Below, piece after piece: positions 36,443 through 50,108 of a DNA stretch of 64,000 nt (its first letter is position 1; the number at the start of each line of letters is the position of its first letter). The notes beneath the pieces are model-generated. The model searched no databases. It was not told the DNA's origin and saw nothing but the letters and a program-made list of their open reading frames with translations. Source of the stretch: Engraulis encrasicolus (taxonomy: Eukaryota > Chordata > Actinopteri > Clupeiformes > Engraulidae); contig NC_085865.1 in the NCBI RefSeq assembly GCF_034702125.1, positions 26,383,960-26,447,959 on the forward strand, read 5' to 3'. The position numbers were made by a program, and so were the translations under genes.

Positions 36443-38149
36443 CGGTAAGAGAACAAACCAGGTTGGGAAAGTAGTAGTAACAGCAGTGTTTCCACATCAG
36501 GGCAGGTGTTTCATTTTTTCATCAGTGAAAGGTGACTGCTTGATGCTTGGAAGAAGCCATCTTGCACCAGTTAGGCCTATATTTTTAGTCCACCAAGGCT
36601 TCAAAGCAATATCAGACATCTGTTGCAGCCATTTTCTAAATCAGCTAGAGTTTAATTAGCTCTACATACAGGTGTGTAAATCACTTTAAGGACTTACAAT
36701 ACATTGGGCTGCGTGCACCATCTTGATTTGGAGTATGTGAAAAATATAGCGATTGTAGTTCCTGAGTTCAAGTTGCAGATTATCGCCCTCCAGTGTAACT
36801 GACTTGTACACCATATTGCCTTCCCATTTAGGAGCCTGTGTGATGGCAGTCTGTTTCAGGCCGCCTATTACCTATGCTGGGGCCTCAGCCATTGCTGTGT
36901 TCGTTGTAGTGTTATTTGCTTCTCTGCAATGCCATCTAGCATACGCCATTTCCCTTGAGCAAATTTTAACAACTACTGAACTCTGAAGAAAGAGGCAATG
37001 TTAAGGAAAGGAGGGATAGATAGACAAAGAGCAAGAAAGGGAGAGAAGACGACAGGAGAGACATGAAAGAAAATTGAAGTGTGGCGTGCGGTTCCTTTAG
37101 GATGAATTCTAATGTGTGGTCTTTTCTGCATTCATTCTGTCCTTGGTGATCTTGTATTCAGGATTATGTTTTTTCTGTGAGCTGAGCTGAGACCAACACA
37201 CATTGTGAGATGCTGAATGTGATGTTGAATGAAGGGAGGCTGCAGACAGCCTGGGGTCAGGTATTGAACACACAGAACGTCTAAAGAAAGAGGGAGATTG
37301 AGACAAGGACAGGAAAAAAAAGATCTAAAAGAAAAAAAAAAACAGCTTTTGGGGACAGAATAAGCAAGTGTGTGAAAGAAAAGAAACTGATTTCATTTGA
37401 GGTTGACCATAGAATCATCATTTTTTATAGTGTCTCTGTGGTGTGTTTTACCTTTGGTATTCTCTAACCGGTAATGCAACAGAGACAGCAGATATACATA
37501 TGTAGCAGGTAATCAGAGAACATCAGTGTTATTACAGCACTTTGACAGTCAATTTAACATCTTCTAGGACATATTTGCTCCCAGAGTACTCTTTCAGTGT
37601 TAAAATTAGGCTGCCTTTTACTGTGCAGATTCTAATTTTTAATAATTTAGAATCTAATTATTATATATATTAAGAAAGCACGAAGAAATTAACAAAGAAC
37701 AGACAGATAGCAAGGGGGAATGCAAGTGGAATGGAGAGAGAAAGCAAGAAAGACAAAGTCAGAAAATAGAGACCGTGAAGAGACAGAGAAAGAGACAGTG
37801 GCTGTGGTACGGCACTTGCAGAGAGAAAATGAGCTATGTCCTTTAGCTCCAGGAAGTTGTGTAAAGCTTCTGGGTGTCAGCGGAGGCTTTGCACTCTGCC
37901 CAGGTCTCAGCTAAAGGGGGCGTTATGTGTCAGGTGTCAGGGAGAGCTGAGAGCACAGCGGTGAGCCTGGACGATGGAGGCTGGAGGCTGGAGGCTGGAA
38001 GCCCAGCCGTGTAAATACGGTGCAGAGATGAAAGGACTAGGACAGGATTGTCCCCATCCGCAGCCCCTTCCTCTCTTCCAGGAAAACACAGGTGGTCTGT
38101 CTAGGTAGCAGAGGCAAGTACAATGCAGTAAAGTGAAATAAGGTATTTT
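36443..38149. other. No gene; CACAG-type MITE remnant near 37505-37626
   Basis: ACATCTTCTAGGACATATTT and CCCAGAGTACTC at 37557-37592 match the interior of 28557-28681, and the right end is TTTTACTGTG. The rest is purine-rich (37690-37820) without a supported exon. Confidence 0.5.
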
Positions 38150-40376
38150 GGTAACACTTTATTTTAGGGATACATCTATTAGCACTAATACATACAATAT
38201 TAATGCCTGTGTTAGTAACTTGTAAGGCATGTACTAAGCAAAATAAGACAGTTGTTAAGCATGTATTCACAAATGTCTTGTTCATGCCCAATTAGGGATT
38301 TATTACTAATATAACGTTAGTAAGGACCAGTAAGCCTATATTTCTATTTACTAGTAAGTAGTAAGTGGCAGAATACAATGTGTATAAGCTCCCGACACAC
38401 TGTGTGAACAAACCCTGAACAGCGTGAAAACAGATGCGGAATAAGGGTCCCTATTCTAAAGTGATGCATTGCTCACCCCAGATGGCTTAGGGCCCCCAGA
38501 CTACCAAAGTCCCCCTCGTTACCTAGGGCCCCCACAACACCCAGGCCCTCACTACCTAGCCCCCTCCCCCTTATCAGTAAAGTGTAAGGCAGGGGTGTCA
38601 AACGTACGGCCCGCGGGCCGCATCCGGCCCGCCAGAGGGTTCCATCCGGCCCGGATGTAAAAAAAAAAAAGATTTTTTTTTTTTTTTTTTTTTTTACTTT
38701 TTTTTTTTTTCTCAATGAAATAACCGAAATGCGCAATTACGACAATCGGGACAAAATCGAGACCTGCATGACATTAACCCAATGGTCCCTCTGTTAAACT
38801 GTATATAAGTAGTAAAGTGCACATCACACTTCTATTATAAATGGTGAATTTGTACTGTAACAGGCATTTGATAAAGATCATATATTATAGACCTCATATA
38901 TAGAGATAAAATGTTAATACTTCTTATTCATATTGTATTGGTATTGGTTGTAATTAAATAATAAATATAATTGGATTTGTATTGGTTCCTATTAAGCTGA
39001 AACTGGAAACGGGACGTTGGACTGCGTGAAAATGCAGGAAATTACATCTAAGAAATACAAAATTTTCTGGGGGAAAACCCCCAGACCTCCTGCCAAAACG
39101 AACGGTCCCATATTTAATTCATTGACGGTTGGCAATGAATGAATGAAGTCAAGGAAATGTTGCATAGGATTATCCGTATTTCATTGCTTTCTACATATTC
39201 AACACATTTAAAACATGATAGTACTGAACACTAATCCTCTGCTTTACGTTTTTTTTGCGATGATGTTACTAATGCGGCCCGCTTGAGGTCCACATGGGTT
39301 GTATGCGGCCCCCGGACCAAAATGAGCTTGGTACCCCTGGTGTAAGGGTTTGTTATATAATTCTTGTTTATTCAGCTGAGTAATCCAGTTTTCTCTTGTT
39401 CATAGTAGTGTAGGTATGGTATCAGGAGCCTTTATATAGCAAGGATTGAACGTATACTTGTCAATGGCGGTGGGTTGGTGAGACGTAATTTTTTTCATGT
39501 ACCACTGAGTTTTAATTGTAAAACCCCCCAAAATAAATGCAGCACATTAGAATATTAGTTTTGAAGTGAAAATAAACTATTCTTTTGTGATAATTAAGTT
39601 CATGTTTGAGAACATTAGCTTCAAGAAGTGCAGTGCATGATGGGTACGCAATCTGGGCCAACAGACAACCTACCCAGCTCTGAGCCTACCTACGTCCTTA
39701 GCTCCTCCCCTCACTCGTGCAATTTAGTTGCTATCCAAACAATTTGCCGTGTATGTAACAACAGAACTATTGTCATTGCTGCATTGGCCATGCATTGCTT
39801 TTCTGACTAAGGGCGTACCCATCATGCACTGCACTTCTTGGAGCTAAGTTTCTCAAACATTAACTTATTCATCACAAAGGAACAGCTTAGTTTTGCTTCC
39901 AAACTATTTCTCATTGTTATATTCTGCATTTATTGTACGGTTTTTACATTTAAAGCTAATTGGTGTATGAAAAAATGACATCTCACCACCCCACCGTCAT
40001 TGAGAAGTTTACGCCCAATCCTTGCTATAAATTCCTTCCTATTACAGAATTGTACACTGAATGAAATAAGTGAGATCTTCATATCTTGTTAGACTGATGC
40101 AGAATCAGAAAAGTTCTTACACTTTGCTTGCCCGGGGGTGGGGGCGGTCTGGGTAGAGTTGGGGCCCTGCCCTAAGCAATCTGGGCTGAGCAATGCATCA
40201 CTTTAGAATAGGGACCCTTATTCCACATCTGTTTTCACACTGTTCAGGGTTTGTTCACACAGTTTACCAGGAGCTTATACACATTTGCTTAGTACATGCC
40301 TTGCAAGTTACTTACACAGACATTAATATTGTATGTATTAGTGCTAATAGATGTATCCCTAAAATAAAGTGTTACC
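38150..40376. mobile_element. Foldback element copy 2, complete, interrupted by a hAT element
   Basis: Begins GGTAACACTTTATTTTAGGG and ends with the inverse ATAAAGTGTTACC. Outer and inner inverted arms as in 14152-15608. About 1.47 kb without the insertion. No clear TSD. Superfamily unresolved. Confidence 0.8.
38590..39339 (-). mobile_element. hAT element CAGGGGTGTCAAAC, 750 bp, perfect 8-bp TSD
   Basis: Ends CAGGGGTGTCAAACG and, inverted, CAGGGGTACCAAGCTC. GTGTAAGG is at 38582-38589 and 39340-39347. Same family as 59201-59810, opposite orientation. Confidence 0.93.
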
Positions 40377-40403
40377 TCATATGGATATCTCTTAATTTGC
40401 TAT

Positions 40404-41688
40404 ATTATATGGTTGTGACGTCATCTGTCGGATGCTCCATTCATTTCAACGGGGCTCCCCAACGTTCGGACGTCTGTTATTTTTCGATAACGGACGGGTT
40501 GGTCTATAACAGACCGCTGTCAATGGCAACAAGACTTTTCACTGCTAAAGCGACTTTTCAACAAGACTCTAATCAGCTGCTGTGATAGACAGCGTTGTCC
40601 TGGCTACCGCTGTCAATGGCAACAAGACGTTCACTGCTAAAGCCACTGGCTTGTAGCCTATACAAGTCAGTGGCTAAAGCGAATGTTTCATATCACTCCG
40701 CAGGGGGTCCGGTCTTTTGTCACTCTAATCAGCTGCTGTGATAGACAACACCTGTTGTCCTACCTAGCTGTTGCCTAGCGGTGTTCCACAACGGTACTGT
40801 TTTGTTTTGCGCAGCAACAATCTTAACATTAAGGTCTAAAGAAATGTCCCCGCCATGTGTGAATCATTTAAGTATATCCATATAATAAGCGGGTTAACTT
40901 TCGGCGAGTCGGTCGCTTTGTGGAATAGCAGCACTTCAGAGAGAACAAGACCCCTCCGCTCCGCGTCGGGGTCTAAAGATTCTCTCTGTCGTGCTGCTAT
41001 GTAAGGGTTAACGTTCGGCGAGAAGGTCGCTACCGTGGAATAGCAGCACGACAGAGAGAATCTTTAGACCCCGACGCGGAGCGGAGGGGTCTTGTTCTCT
41101 CTGAAGTGCTGCTATTCCACAAAGCGACCGACTCGCCGAAAGTTAACCCGCTTATTATATGGATATAGCCTACTTAAATGATTCACACATGGCGGGGACA
41201 TTTCTTTAGACCTATTTAATGTTAAGATTGTTGCTGCGCAAAACAAAACAGTGCCGTTGTGGAACACCGCTAGGCAACAGCTAGGTAGCCAGGACAACAG
41301 GTGTTGTCTATCACAGCAGCTGATTAGAGTGACAAAAGACCGGACCCCCTGCGGAGTGATATGAAACATTCGCTTTAGCCACTGACTTGTATACAAGCCA
41401 GTGGCTTTAGCAGTGAACGTCTTGTTGCCATTGACAGCGGTAGCCAGGACAACGGGTGCTGTCTATCACAGCAGCTGATTAGAGTCTTGTTGAAAAGTCG
41501 CTTTAGCAGTGAAAAGCCTTGTTGCCATTGACAGCGGTCTGTTATAGACCAACCCGTCCGTTATCGAAAAATAACAGACGTCCGAACGTTGGGGAGCCCC
41601 GTTGAAATGAATGGAGCATTCGACAGATGACGTCACAACCATATAATAATCCACGGTAGCGACCTTCTCGCCGAACGTTAACCCTTAC
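40404..41688. repeat. 1.24-kb near-perfect palindrome with an inverted copy of its own spacer
   Basis: Arms 40404-41000 and 41040-41647 are inverse copies with few indels. The 39-nt spacer (41001-41039, GTAAGGGTTAACGTTCGG...) is repeated exactly in inverse at 41650-41688, so 41001-41688 also looks like an element with 39-bp inverted ends. No coding sequence. Confidence 0.9.
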
Positions 41689-41691
41689 ATA

Positions 41692-42929
41692 TTCCATGTC
41701 GCATTACTGAGCCACTTTGCTAAAGCACCTTCCAAAAAATCAATACCCATGTCAAGGAGGCATGTGAGGACAGTTAGATCCATTTCCATGCCAATACTTG
41801 GCCAATAAAATGCATAGGAAGATGAAGCACGCCAACATTCTCCACATCTTCACATAATATCTAGTGTCCTGTCTCATCTGTCATGGGAGAGGTGATTGAA
41901 GTACAGTATTGAAGAGGGCCACAATAGATCATCTGACAAATTAACAGAGTTCAGAGTAAGGCCCAGGTGACAATACTCATCCATTCTACCACTACCCTCT
42001 CACCTCACACCTGAACAAAAACTGGTTTTATTTTTTAAATAACCTTACAGTATGTCACAGTTGGTAATGTTCAGGAGAAATTCTCCCAAATGTCAGACCT
42101 GACAGTATCTCCCCTTGCTGTGTCTGTGATGATATCTCACTGCTTATCATCTCTTCACTCTGACAGACCTGCGAGCCGTTACGTAACTCCTGGGTGGCTG
42201 TCACACCACACGCCCCCCTGGGGGGAGGGGGGGTGTACTGCTGATCTGACTGATGCTTGTGAAGAGCTGTCATACGGTACTGTAGGTCTGATGTCTTCCA
42301 AGTCACTTTCAAACAACTATGACTGTTATATAGTGAGTGTTTATCCCAGTTAAACAGGCATACCATGTCACAGTTCAATCATTGAATGGTTTAAGAAATG
42401 CTTTAGCACAGTGTGGTATGGATTTTGTGTTGTGTTGCGTTGAAAGTCCTTTTTATACATTTGTTTATAACCTGTCAGATATCTAGACATAGTGGCGCAT
42501 GTGTTACTAAATTCTTACTCGTGCTTTCAGGATAGTGGAGTTCTCCTTGAGGCAATTGGACTACTCTATGCACTCTTTTTTGCTGTTATATTTTACACTT
42601 TACACAGAATGGCAGACAGGGATGTGATGTGATGAAGGTAGGTTTAGATTTCTATTGCACTAGGTTAAAAAAAGATGATTGTTGGCACGAATAACCTGCA
42701 CTCTCTCTAATAGACCAATATCCATTTCTGACATACCCTTAAGCAAGGCATTTACAGTATACTTAATTTGCCATACATCAATCTGTATAAGAACATCAGC
42801 TAAATACATGGTAATGGAAACTGAAATTGCCAACATGACATGTCTTTGCCCAAGGCCAGCCGATCCCTTTAATCTGTCTGTGGGACTAATTGATTCTACA
42901 GAGCTGCCACTTGAAGTTGCAATAGTTAC
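41692..42929. other. No supported gene
   Basis: Unique-looking sequence. A C/G-rich CCCCCCTGGGGGGAGGGG patch lies around 42214. Confidence 0.5.
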
Positions 42930-43046
42930 ATCACATTACACTTAGTCACTGACACTTATCCAAGCGACTTACAGTACACTTGTTAAGTTTACATTACATT
43001 ACATTACATTTAGCAGACGCCTTTGACCAAAGCGACTTACAAGGAC
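42930..43046 (-). mobile_element. SINE tail fragments, two in tandem, antisense
   Basis: CATTACATTTAGCAGACGC and AAAGCGACTTACAA (42988-43045) are the inverse of the AAGTCGCTTTGG...TGCTAAATG tail seen sense in 48331-48463. A degenerate copy precedes it at 42930-42976. Confidence 0.7.
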
Positions 43047-43184
43047 GAAATTCAAGCAAGAAGGGGTCAACCCAGAGTACAGCAGTGTACGTAAAGTAAT
43101 TATTGACAAATTTTCATCTAGGTGTAGGGGCACGGTGCAGCATATTGGTTACATTCCCTAGAGCAATGTGAGATTAGGTAGGTG

Positions 43185-43296
43185 CACTGTGAAAATGCGG
43201 TGTTAATTCAACACTGAGCGAGTACTCTGGGACCAAATGCACAAGATGTGAAATCAACTGTAAGTGTTGAATTAACTTTAACACTTCTTTACTGTG
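43185..43296. mobile_element. CACTG-type MITE, 112 bp, 2-bp TSD (TG)
   Basis: TG|CACTGTGAAAATGCGGTG...TTTACTGTG|TG. Shares AGTACTCTGGGACCA and AAGATGT with 28557-28681. Confidence 0.78.
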
Positions 43297-43364
43297 TGTC
43301 TTGTTCAATGGTACTTCAGCCATGATGGATGATATGGAGTTTTACTAACCTGCAACATTCCAAA

Positions 43365-43730
43365 GCTATGTGTACACCAAGTGCAATTTACGCTACCTGA
43401 GCGACAGAAGTCATTATTATGAGGGAAGGTGAATAAAGCAACCAGAGCGAATTCGCCAGGAGCGAAGCGAACTGAGCGGCCAGAGCAAATTTTAACGATT
43501 AAAGTCAAGCTAAAATTATGATAATGAGCTACGGCGCGGTTTGGCGAAAACAAATTGGAACATTAATATCTCCGAATGCCCCAGGCTGTCAAGCCAGAGC
43601 CGTTATGTGGTTAGCTAAATCAAACATGTCAATGTCGCGTCTAGAGCGAATAAAGCGAATTAATGGCGAAACTTCTTCAACGACCTCAGCTACCTGGGTC
43701 GTGTAGGTTCGCGCTTGGTATACACACAGC
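43365..43730. mobile_element. MITE with GCT(A/G)TGTGTA(C/T)ACCAAG ends
   Basis: Left GCTATGTGTACACCAAG, right inverted GCTGTGTGTATACCAAG. AGAGCGAA/AAGCGAA words in the interior. TSD unclear. Confidence 0.7.
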
Positions 43731-44010
43731 ATAAAGCTCCCAAAGCCATGGCTGCCTAGAAGTTTGTGGCAGAGGTTCACCTGTTCTGTCATACCACCAT
43801 ACAGCAGGCAGACTGCTCATATATGTAAAATGCCAACCTGTATTTTTTCTACATGACATCATCAGTGTGGACTGGACACTTTGTACTGTGCGACCATCAT
43901 GAGCTGTGACAGCGTGTGTTAAAACACAATCTCAGAGGTCACCATAGGTGCGTGGGGCTGAGGGATACCGACTTTGCAGTGTAGCATAAACAGGGCTGAC
44001 TGACTAGGGC

Positions 44011-44130
44011 CAGGGCCGGATTAACGCATAGGCTAGATACGCTTGCAGCCTAGGGGCCCCCACCTGCCGGGTGATGGTGTTCACAGCGACCTGTAGCCTA
44101 GGGACCCCAGGCCATCTTTATCCAGCCCTG
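44011..44130. mobile_element. hAT MITE CAGGGCCGGATTAAC, 120 bp, perfect 8-bp TSD
   Basis: Ends CAGGGCCGGATTAAC and, inverted, CAGGGCTGGATAAAG. ACTAGGGC at 44003-44010 and 44131-44138. Confidence 0.93.
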
Positions 44131-44406
44131 ACTAGGGCACGTGTTTCAATCCGTGTCCCAGTCACATCAATGCATGCCATGCATGAGTGCCTTTGAGTGC
44201 ACGAGTGCTTTTTCTTGTTTACTATTTCAACAAAGCCTGGTATTTGTTTGGCAACACTTTACTGTAACCCTGCTCCTCATTAAAAATACGGGCATGTTGT
44301 TCATGCCAAGGTAGGCTAACATATTTCTTTAGTCACTGTAGTGGTGGTATGTTTTTGAAACAATCTACAGCACACAAAAAACACAACAAAGTGTGTGTAT
44401 CTGTGT

Positions 44407-44407
<1 letters not shown>

Positions 44408-44439
<32 letters not shown>

Positions 44440-44452
44440 TGTGTGTGTGTGC
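44408..44452. repeat. (GA)n(GT)n microsatellite
   Basis: Thirteen or so GA units followed by GT. Confidence 0.95.
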
Positions 44453-44663
44453 ATGCTCATTTGCGCATGTTGAAGTGTGGGTGAATGCCATAGATGCTGA
44501 CATGTGGCCAGCCGGTGATGCTAGAAGAGAGGAGGCCTGGCCACTATGCCAGGGGAGCCCAGCTGCCCACCTTAATGAAGACACTACACTACACTGCACA
44601 GCACTCATCACAAGGGAGATGAAGCCAGGCACGCCCAGACTACACACGCACGCTCACACGCAC

Positions 44664-44730
44664 GCTCGCTCACTCACTCACTCACTCACTCACTCACTCA
44701 CTCACTCACTCACTCTCTCTCTCTCTCTCA
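44664..44730. repeat. (CACT)n(CT)n microsatellite
   Basis: About eleven CACT units run into CT repeats. Confidence 0.95.
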
Positions 44731-44830
44731 TTCCCTCTCCCTCTCTTTCACTATATCTCTCTCTTTCTACCTCTCACAACACACACTTTGTATCTCTCCC
44801 TCGCTCTCTTCCTGCCCCTCACCACACACT

Positions 44831-45825
<995 letters not shown>

Positions 45826-45916
45826 ACACAACAACAGCAGCAGCACCACCACCAACAACAACAACAGCAACAACAACAACAACAAAAAAGAAAAAAATAA
45901 ACAAACAAACAAAAAT
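45826..45916. repeat. (CAA)n/(CAG)n and (AAAC)n simple repeat
   Basis: ACAACAACAGCAGCAGCACC-type repeats pass into A-rich and AAACAAAC units. Confidence 0.95.
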
Positions 45917-45987
45917 GGCTCTTCACTTGATTGGTCTCCAATCCATTAACGACTAATAAAAAAATGACACTGATATAATAATTTGAG

Positions 45988-46266
45988 GGCAGTCATGGGT
46001 AAGTGGTTAGGGCATCAGACTTCTAGCCCAAAGGTTGCGGGTTCAAATCCCGACCCGCCAGATTGGCGGGGGGAGTAATTAACCAGTGGTCTCCCCCATC
46101 CACCTCCATGACTGAGGTACCCTGAGCATGGTGCCATTGGGGGCTGCCCCCTTGCACAGGTGAGGCATAAATGCAATTTCCTTGTCTGCCGTGTGCACTT
46201 GTGTGCTGTGGAGTGCTGTCTCTCAATGGGAGTTGGGGTTTCCCAGTTGGGCTTTCACTTTCACTG
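45988..46266 (+). mobile_element. tRNA-derived SINE
   Basis: The tRNA-like head (45988-46062) has an A-box-like GGGTAAGTGGTTAGGGC and a B box GGTTCAAATCC at 46040-46050. A tRNA-unrelated body follows and the element ends CTTTCACTTTCACT. The head cannot form all tRNA stems and runs on into the body, so it is a SINE and not a tRNA gene. Confidence 0.85.
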
Positions 46267-46740
46267 TCATAATTATATCATTTGAATCATTTTGGGGAAT
46301 CAATGAATGTCCTATTTTCAAAACTTTGTTTAACCTACTAAATGATGGCTGTACTGTGTACCTGGAGCATTGCAATGCCATACCGAAAACCTCCCCGTAT
46401 TTCAAGCTAAACACTTTAAGTGTTGGCATTACACTGAATTGTAGAGACTCCTACAAGCCATTTCACAATAGACTGCCACTAAATCTGTATGTGTGCTGCC
46501 TGAATTTGCTCCACATAGCTGCTGAAGGCAAATCCCATATGGCTAGAACTCAAAGCCACAGAAATCCACCAAGAATGCACACCTCCTGGTTTATTTAGTC
46601 CATGTTCCCACACTGGAGTATCTAGGATACTTTGAAATGTGTCTGTATGTTATGTGCTGTGCTGTAGGATATTTTGTAATGTGTATGTGTCTGTGTGTGC
46701 TTTGCTGTGCTTGTAGGTTACTTTGAGATGTGCCGCTGCA
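46267..46740. other. No supported gene
   Basis: An open frame runs through the SINE end into this stretch but lacks similarity to any family I know. Confidence 0.4.
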
Positions 46741-47393
46741 ACATGATCTCCAAAAATTCCGTGCTCCTGGACACGGATGTTAAGGACACAAAATCTGTGT
46801 CCAGGAGCACGGATTTTGCCAAAATTCTGTGCTCCTGGACACGGAATTGTTTTCCGTGCTCCTGGACACGGAATTGTTTGAAGTGCTTTCTATAGGCTAT
46901 TTCCACAGTCTTGTGTTTTCTCAGGATTTTTCTAATTTCAAATATTTTGTCTCAAAAAAAGCATTTTTTACTGACAGGTTAGGTTAGGCATTGTTTTGGT
47001 CTGGGCACAGCTAGTTTTCTTTCATTCATTATATGACTTTGATAGCCTAGCAACCAACTGGAAAATGTATTTCTCAAAAATATGTCTTTAATGACAGGTT
47101 AAGGTTAGGGAATGTTTTGGTCAGGGCACAACTTAAATTACTATAGCATTATTTTGTTTAGGATTAGCATTTGGTATGTATTTTCTAATGATAGAGTTAA
47201 CACAGTGCTGTGGTAATAGCCTATAGAAAGCACTTCCGTGTGCCCATCACGGAAAACAATTCCGTGTCCAGGAGCACGGAAAACAATTCCGTGTCCAGGA
47301 GCACGGAATTTTGCATAAATCCGTGCTCCTGGACACGGATTTCGTGTCCTTAACATCCGTGTCCAGGAGCACGGATTTTTTGGAGATCAGGCT
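46741..47393. mobile_element. Foldback element built from TCCGTG(N8)CACGGA motifs
   Basis: Inverted ends share TGATCTCCAAAAA. Each arm (46741-46912 / 47215-47393) holds four imperfectly palindromic units such as TCCGTGCTCCTGGACACGGA. The middle carries a diverged about 130-bp direct duplication (TGACAGGTTA...GTTAGG...TTTTGGTC(T/A)GGGCACA). No coding sequence. Confidence 0.8.
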
Positions 47394-47891
47394 GGCCTGT
47401 ATGTACTGTGCTCTGCTTTAGGGTACTTTGAAATATGTCTGTATGTGCTGTGCTCTGCTGTAAGGCACTGTGTAGGAGGATAGCTACAGCAGGGTGAGGA
47501 AACTTCTCAACTGACAAACGAAGATTTTTCTTTTAAAGGATGAGTTGGGAGATAAGGATGAAGAAAGAATAAAAGCAAACAGCCTGGACGATCAGGGTTC
47601 ACTTTCCAAGATTCTAGGTCATCGTCACTTATATAGAATAACTTTCCATGCACAAATCCTCTGGTAAATGGAAAACCATACCACGAGTACAAAGAATAAT
47701 TCTCATATATTCAGAGGTGTACAGTAGTTGTACAACAAAACTTTTTCCGCAAGCAAGTTTGTATACCATACCTCAGATTATTCATGGCACCATCCAGAAC
47801 TAATTACGTATTATGTATGTATCATGTAAGAGTCGTGACCTCTTTGCACACCGCAGTGTTCATACCTTAACCAATTTACCAAGCGTGTGCT
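47394..47891. other. No gene seen
   Basis: Unique sequence between a foldback and a hAT MITE. Confidence 0.5.
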
Positions 47892-48048
47892 CAGGGCCGC
47901 TGACAGCTTTTGCTGGGCCCGGGACAATGTAACCTGAAAGGGCCCCCCTACCCATCACATATAATGTAATGGGCACCCAATTCTGGGCCCCCTGTCTCCC
48001 AGGGCCCGGGACAACATACCCCTTTGTCCCCCCTTGTCGGTGGCCCTG
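47892..48048 (+). mobile_element. hAT MITE CAGGGCCGCTGACAG, 157 bp, perfect 8-bp TSD
   Basis: CGTGTGCT at 47884-47891 and 48049-48056. Ends CAGGGCCGCTGACAG and, inverted, CAGGGCCACCGACAAG. It is the best-preserved of four copies in the window. Confidence 0.93.
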
Positions 48049-48330
48049 CGTGTGCTAACCGATCACGTCACCTGCAGCTCATCTCTTGCTAATGATGTAG
48101 GCAAATGTATACACCTCTATAATGCGCTTCTATTCTTATCTACATTTTCCATTCCCTGATTTTTCATTCCTTCACTGTCTCACTCTCCATTCCAACTATC
48201 TCTCGCTGTCTCTCTCTCCTTTTCTATGTGTTATGATGAAGTGGCAGTGCTGACACATTTTAGGCTACATGAATTGAATGAAATGTTCTATTATCCAAAT
48301 AAATGATGGTGATGGTATTACTATCACCAT

Positions 48331-48463
48331 GGGCAGCTGTCGTCCATAGTTAGAGAGTCGATCTTTAGAGCAGAAGCTTGCAGGTACAAATTCCACCCCA
48401 CCTCGTTGGACTGTAACCATATCCTACAATAACTGCAAGTCACTTTGGATAAATGTGATGTAA
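48331..48463 (+). mobile_element. tRNA-derived SINE, degenerate
   Basis: GGGCAGCTGTCGTCCATAG, then TTAGAGAGTCG (A box region), then GCAGGTACAAATTCC (degenerate B box), then tail TCACTTTGGATAAATG. Its tail explains the antisense fragments at 42930-43046 and 61237-61293. Confidence 0.75.
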
Positions 48464-48758
48464 TCTCCAGCGGCTTCAAGTAAATTAGACAGGTGCTTGT
48501 TGGGGCATGAATCCAGGTTGACCATGACACTAAAGGGCAAAGTGAGGTATGGTGGGAGGTACTATGTGAGGGACACTCTGAGTGGGTCTACTTCCTAAAA
48601 GGTGAAAGAATGTGATTGAGTGAGCATGAGAATGAGCCTGGACAGTTTGGCCCAGTTTGGTTCAAATTTGGGCAAGGCAATTCCACTCCCCACTGTCACA
48701 GACAGCACCTCATCAATGAATAATGATTGAATGGTCACTTTCCCAACCTGCCTTTTCC

Positions 48759-49835
<1,077 letters not shown>

Positions 49836-49837
49836 TA

Positions 49838-49852
49838 CACAGCAAATTCCCC
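49838..49852 (+). repeat. Left terminal inverted repeat of the 8.85-kb transposon
   Basis: CACAGCAAATTCCCC directly follows TA. The first 14 bases match the inverted right end exactly. AGTGTTAAA motifs begin right after it. Confidence 0.85.
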
Positions 49853-50108
49853 AGTGTTAAATTTCCAGAGTTCAGGCAAATGAACACCACCTAGTGTTAA
49901 ATATCTCATTCGCGACACCCTTGGAGTTCACACAGGCCTGGTGCTGTTGTTAATTGTTAGAGTTCCTTCATGTGAACACCAATCAGTGTTGGGTTCTACA
50001 TCCGGGATATTTTGCTGAACATTTTCAAAAATCCGGTGATCCGCCATTTTCTCTAAGCCGTTTCAGAAGTCGCCTCATGTGAAGTGTTGGGAGAATAGAT
50101 TTCGAGTG
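49853..50108 (+). promoter_or_regulatory. Transposon 5' region: subterminal motifs, probable promoter and non-coding first exon
   Basis: The stretch has several AGTGTTAAA/AGTGTTGGG motifs, the likely transposase-binding repeats, and then a GC-richer part ending at a good splice donor (GTG|GTAAGT, intron from 50109). The matching acceptor is TTGTCTACAG ending at 50610. The exon holding the first ATG starts at 50611. No TATA box is evident. Transcription start is inferred to lie between about 49.9 and 50.05 kb. Confidence 0.55.
50041..50051 (+). promoter_or_regulatory. YY1-like site in the transposon promoter region
   Basis: CCGCCATTTTC matches the YY1 core (CCGCCATNTT). It sits about 60 bases before the inferred first splice donor, a usual place for initiator-proximal YY1 sites in TATA-less promoters. 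Binding is inferred only. Confidence 0.4.

Noticed and set aside
40193..40585. 130-codon frame spanning the foldback end and the palindrome arm
   Set aside because: It crosses the boundary of two unrelated repeats, and part of it repeats in inverse at 41466-41654. Chance open frame.
45988..46062. Possible tRNA gene
   Set aside because: The A and B boxes are present, but the head continues into a SINE body with a CTTTCACTTTCACT end and lacks a proper acceptor stem. Annotated as a SINE.
46182..46598. 138-codon frame
   Set aside because: It begins inside the SINE tail and has no recognisable domain, no splice context and ordinary non-coding composition.
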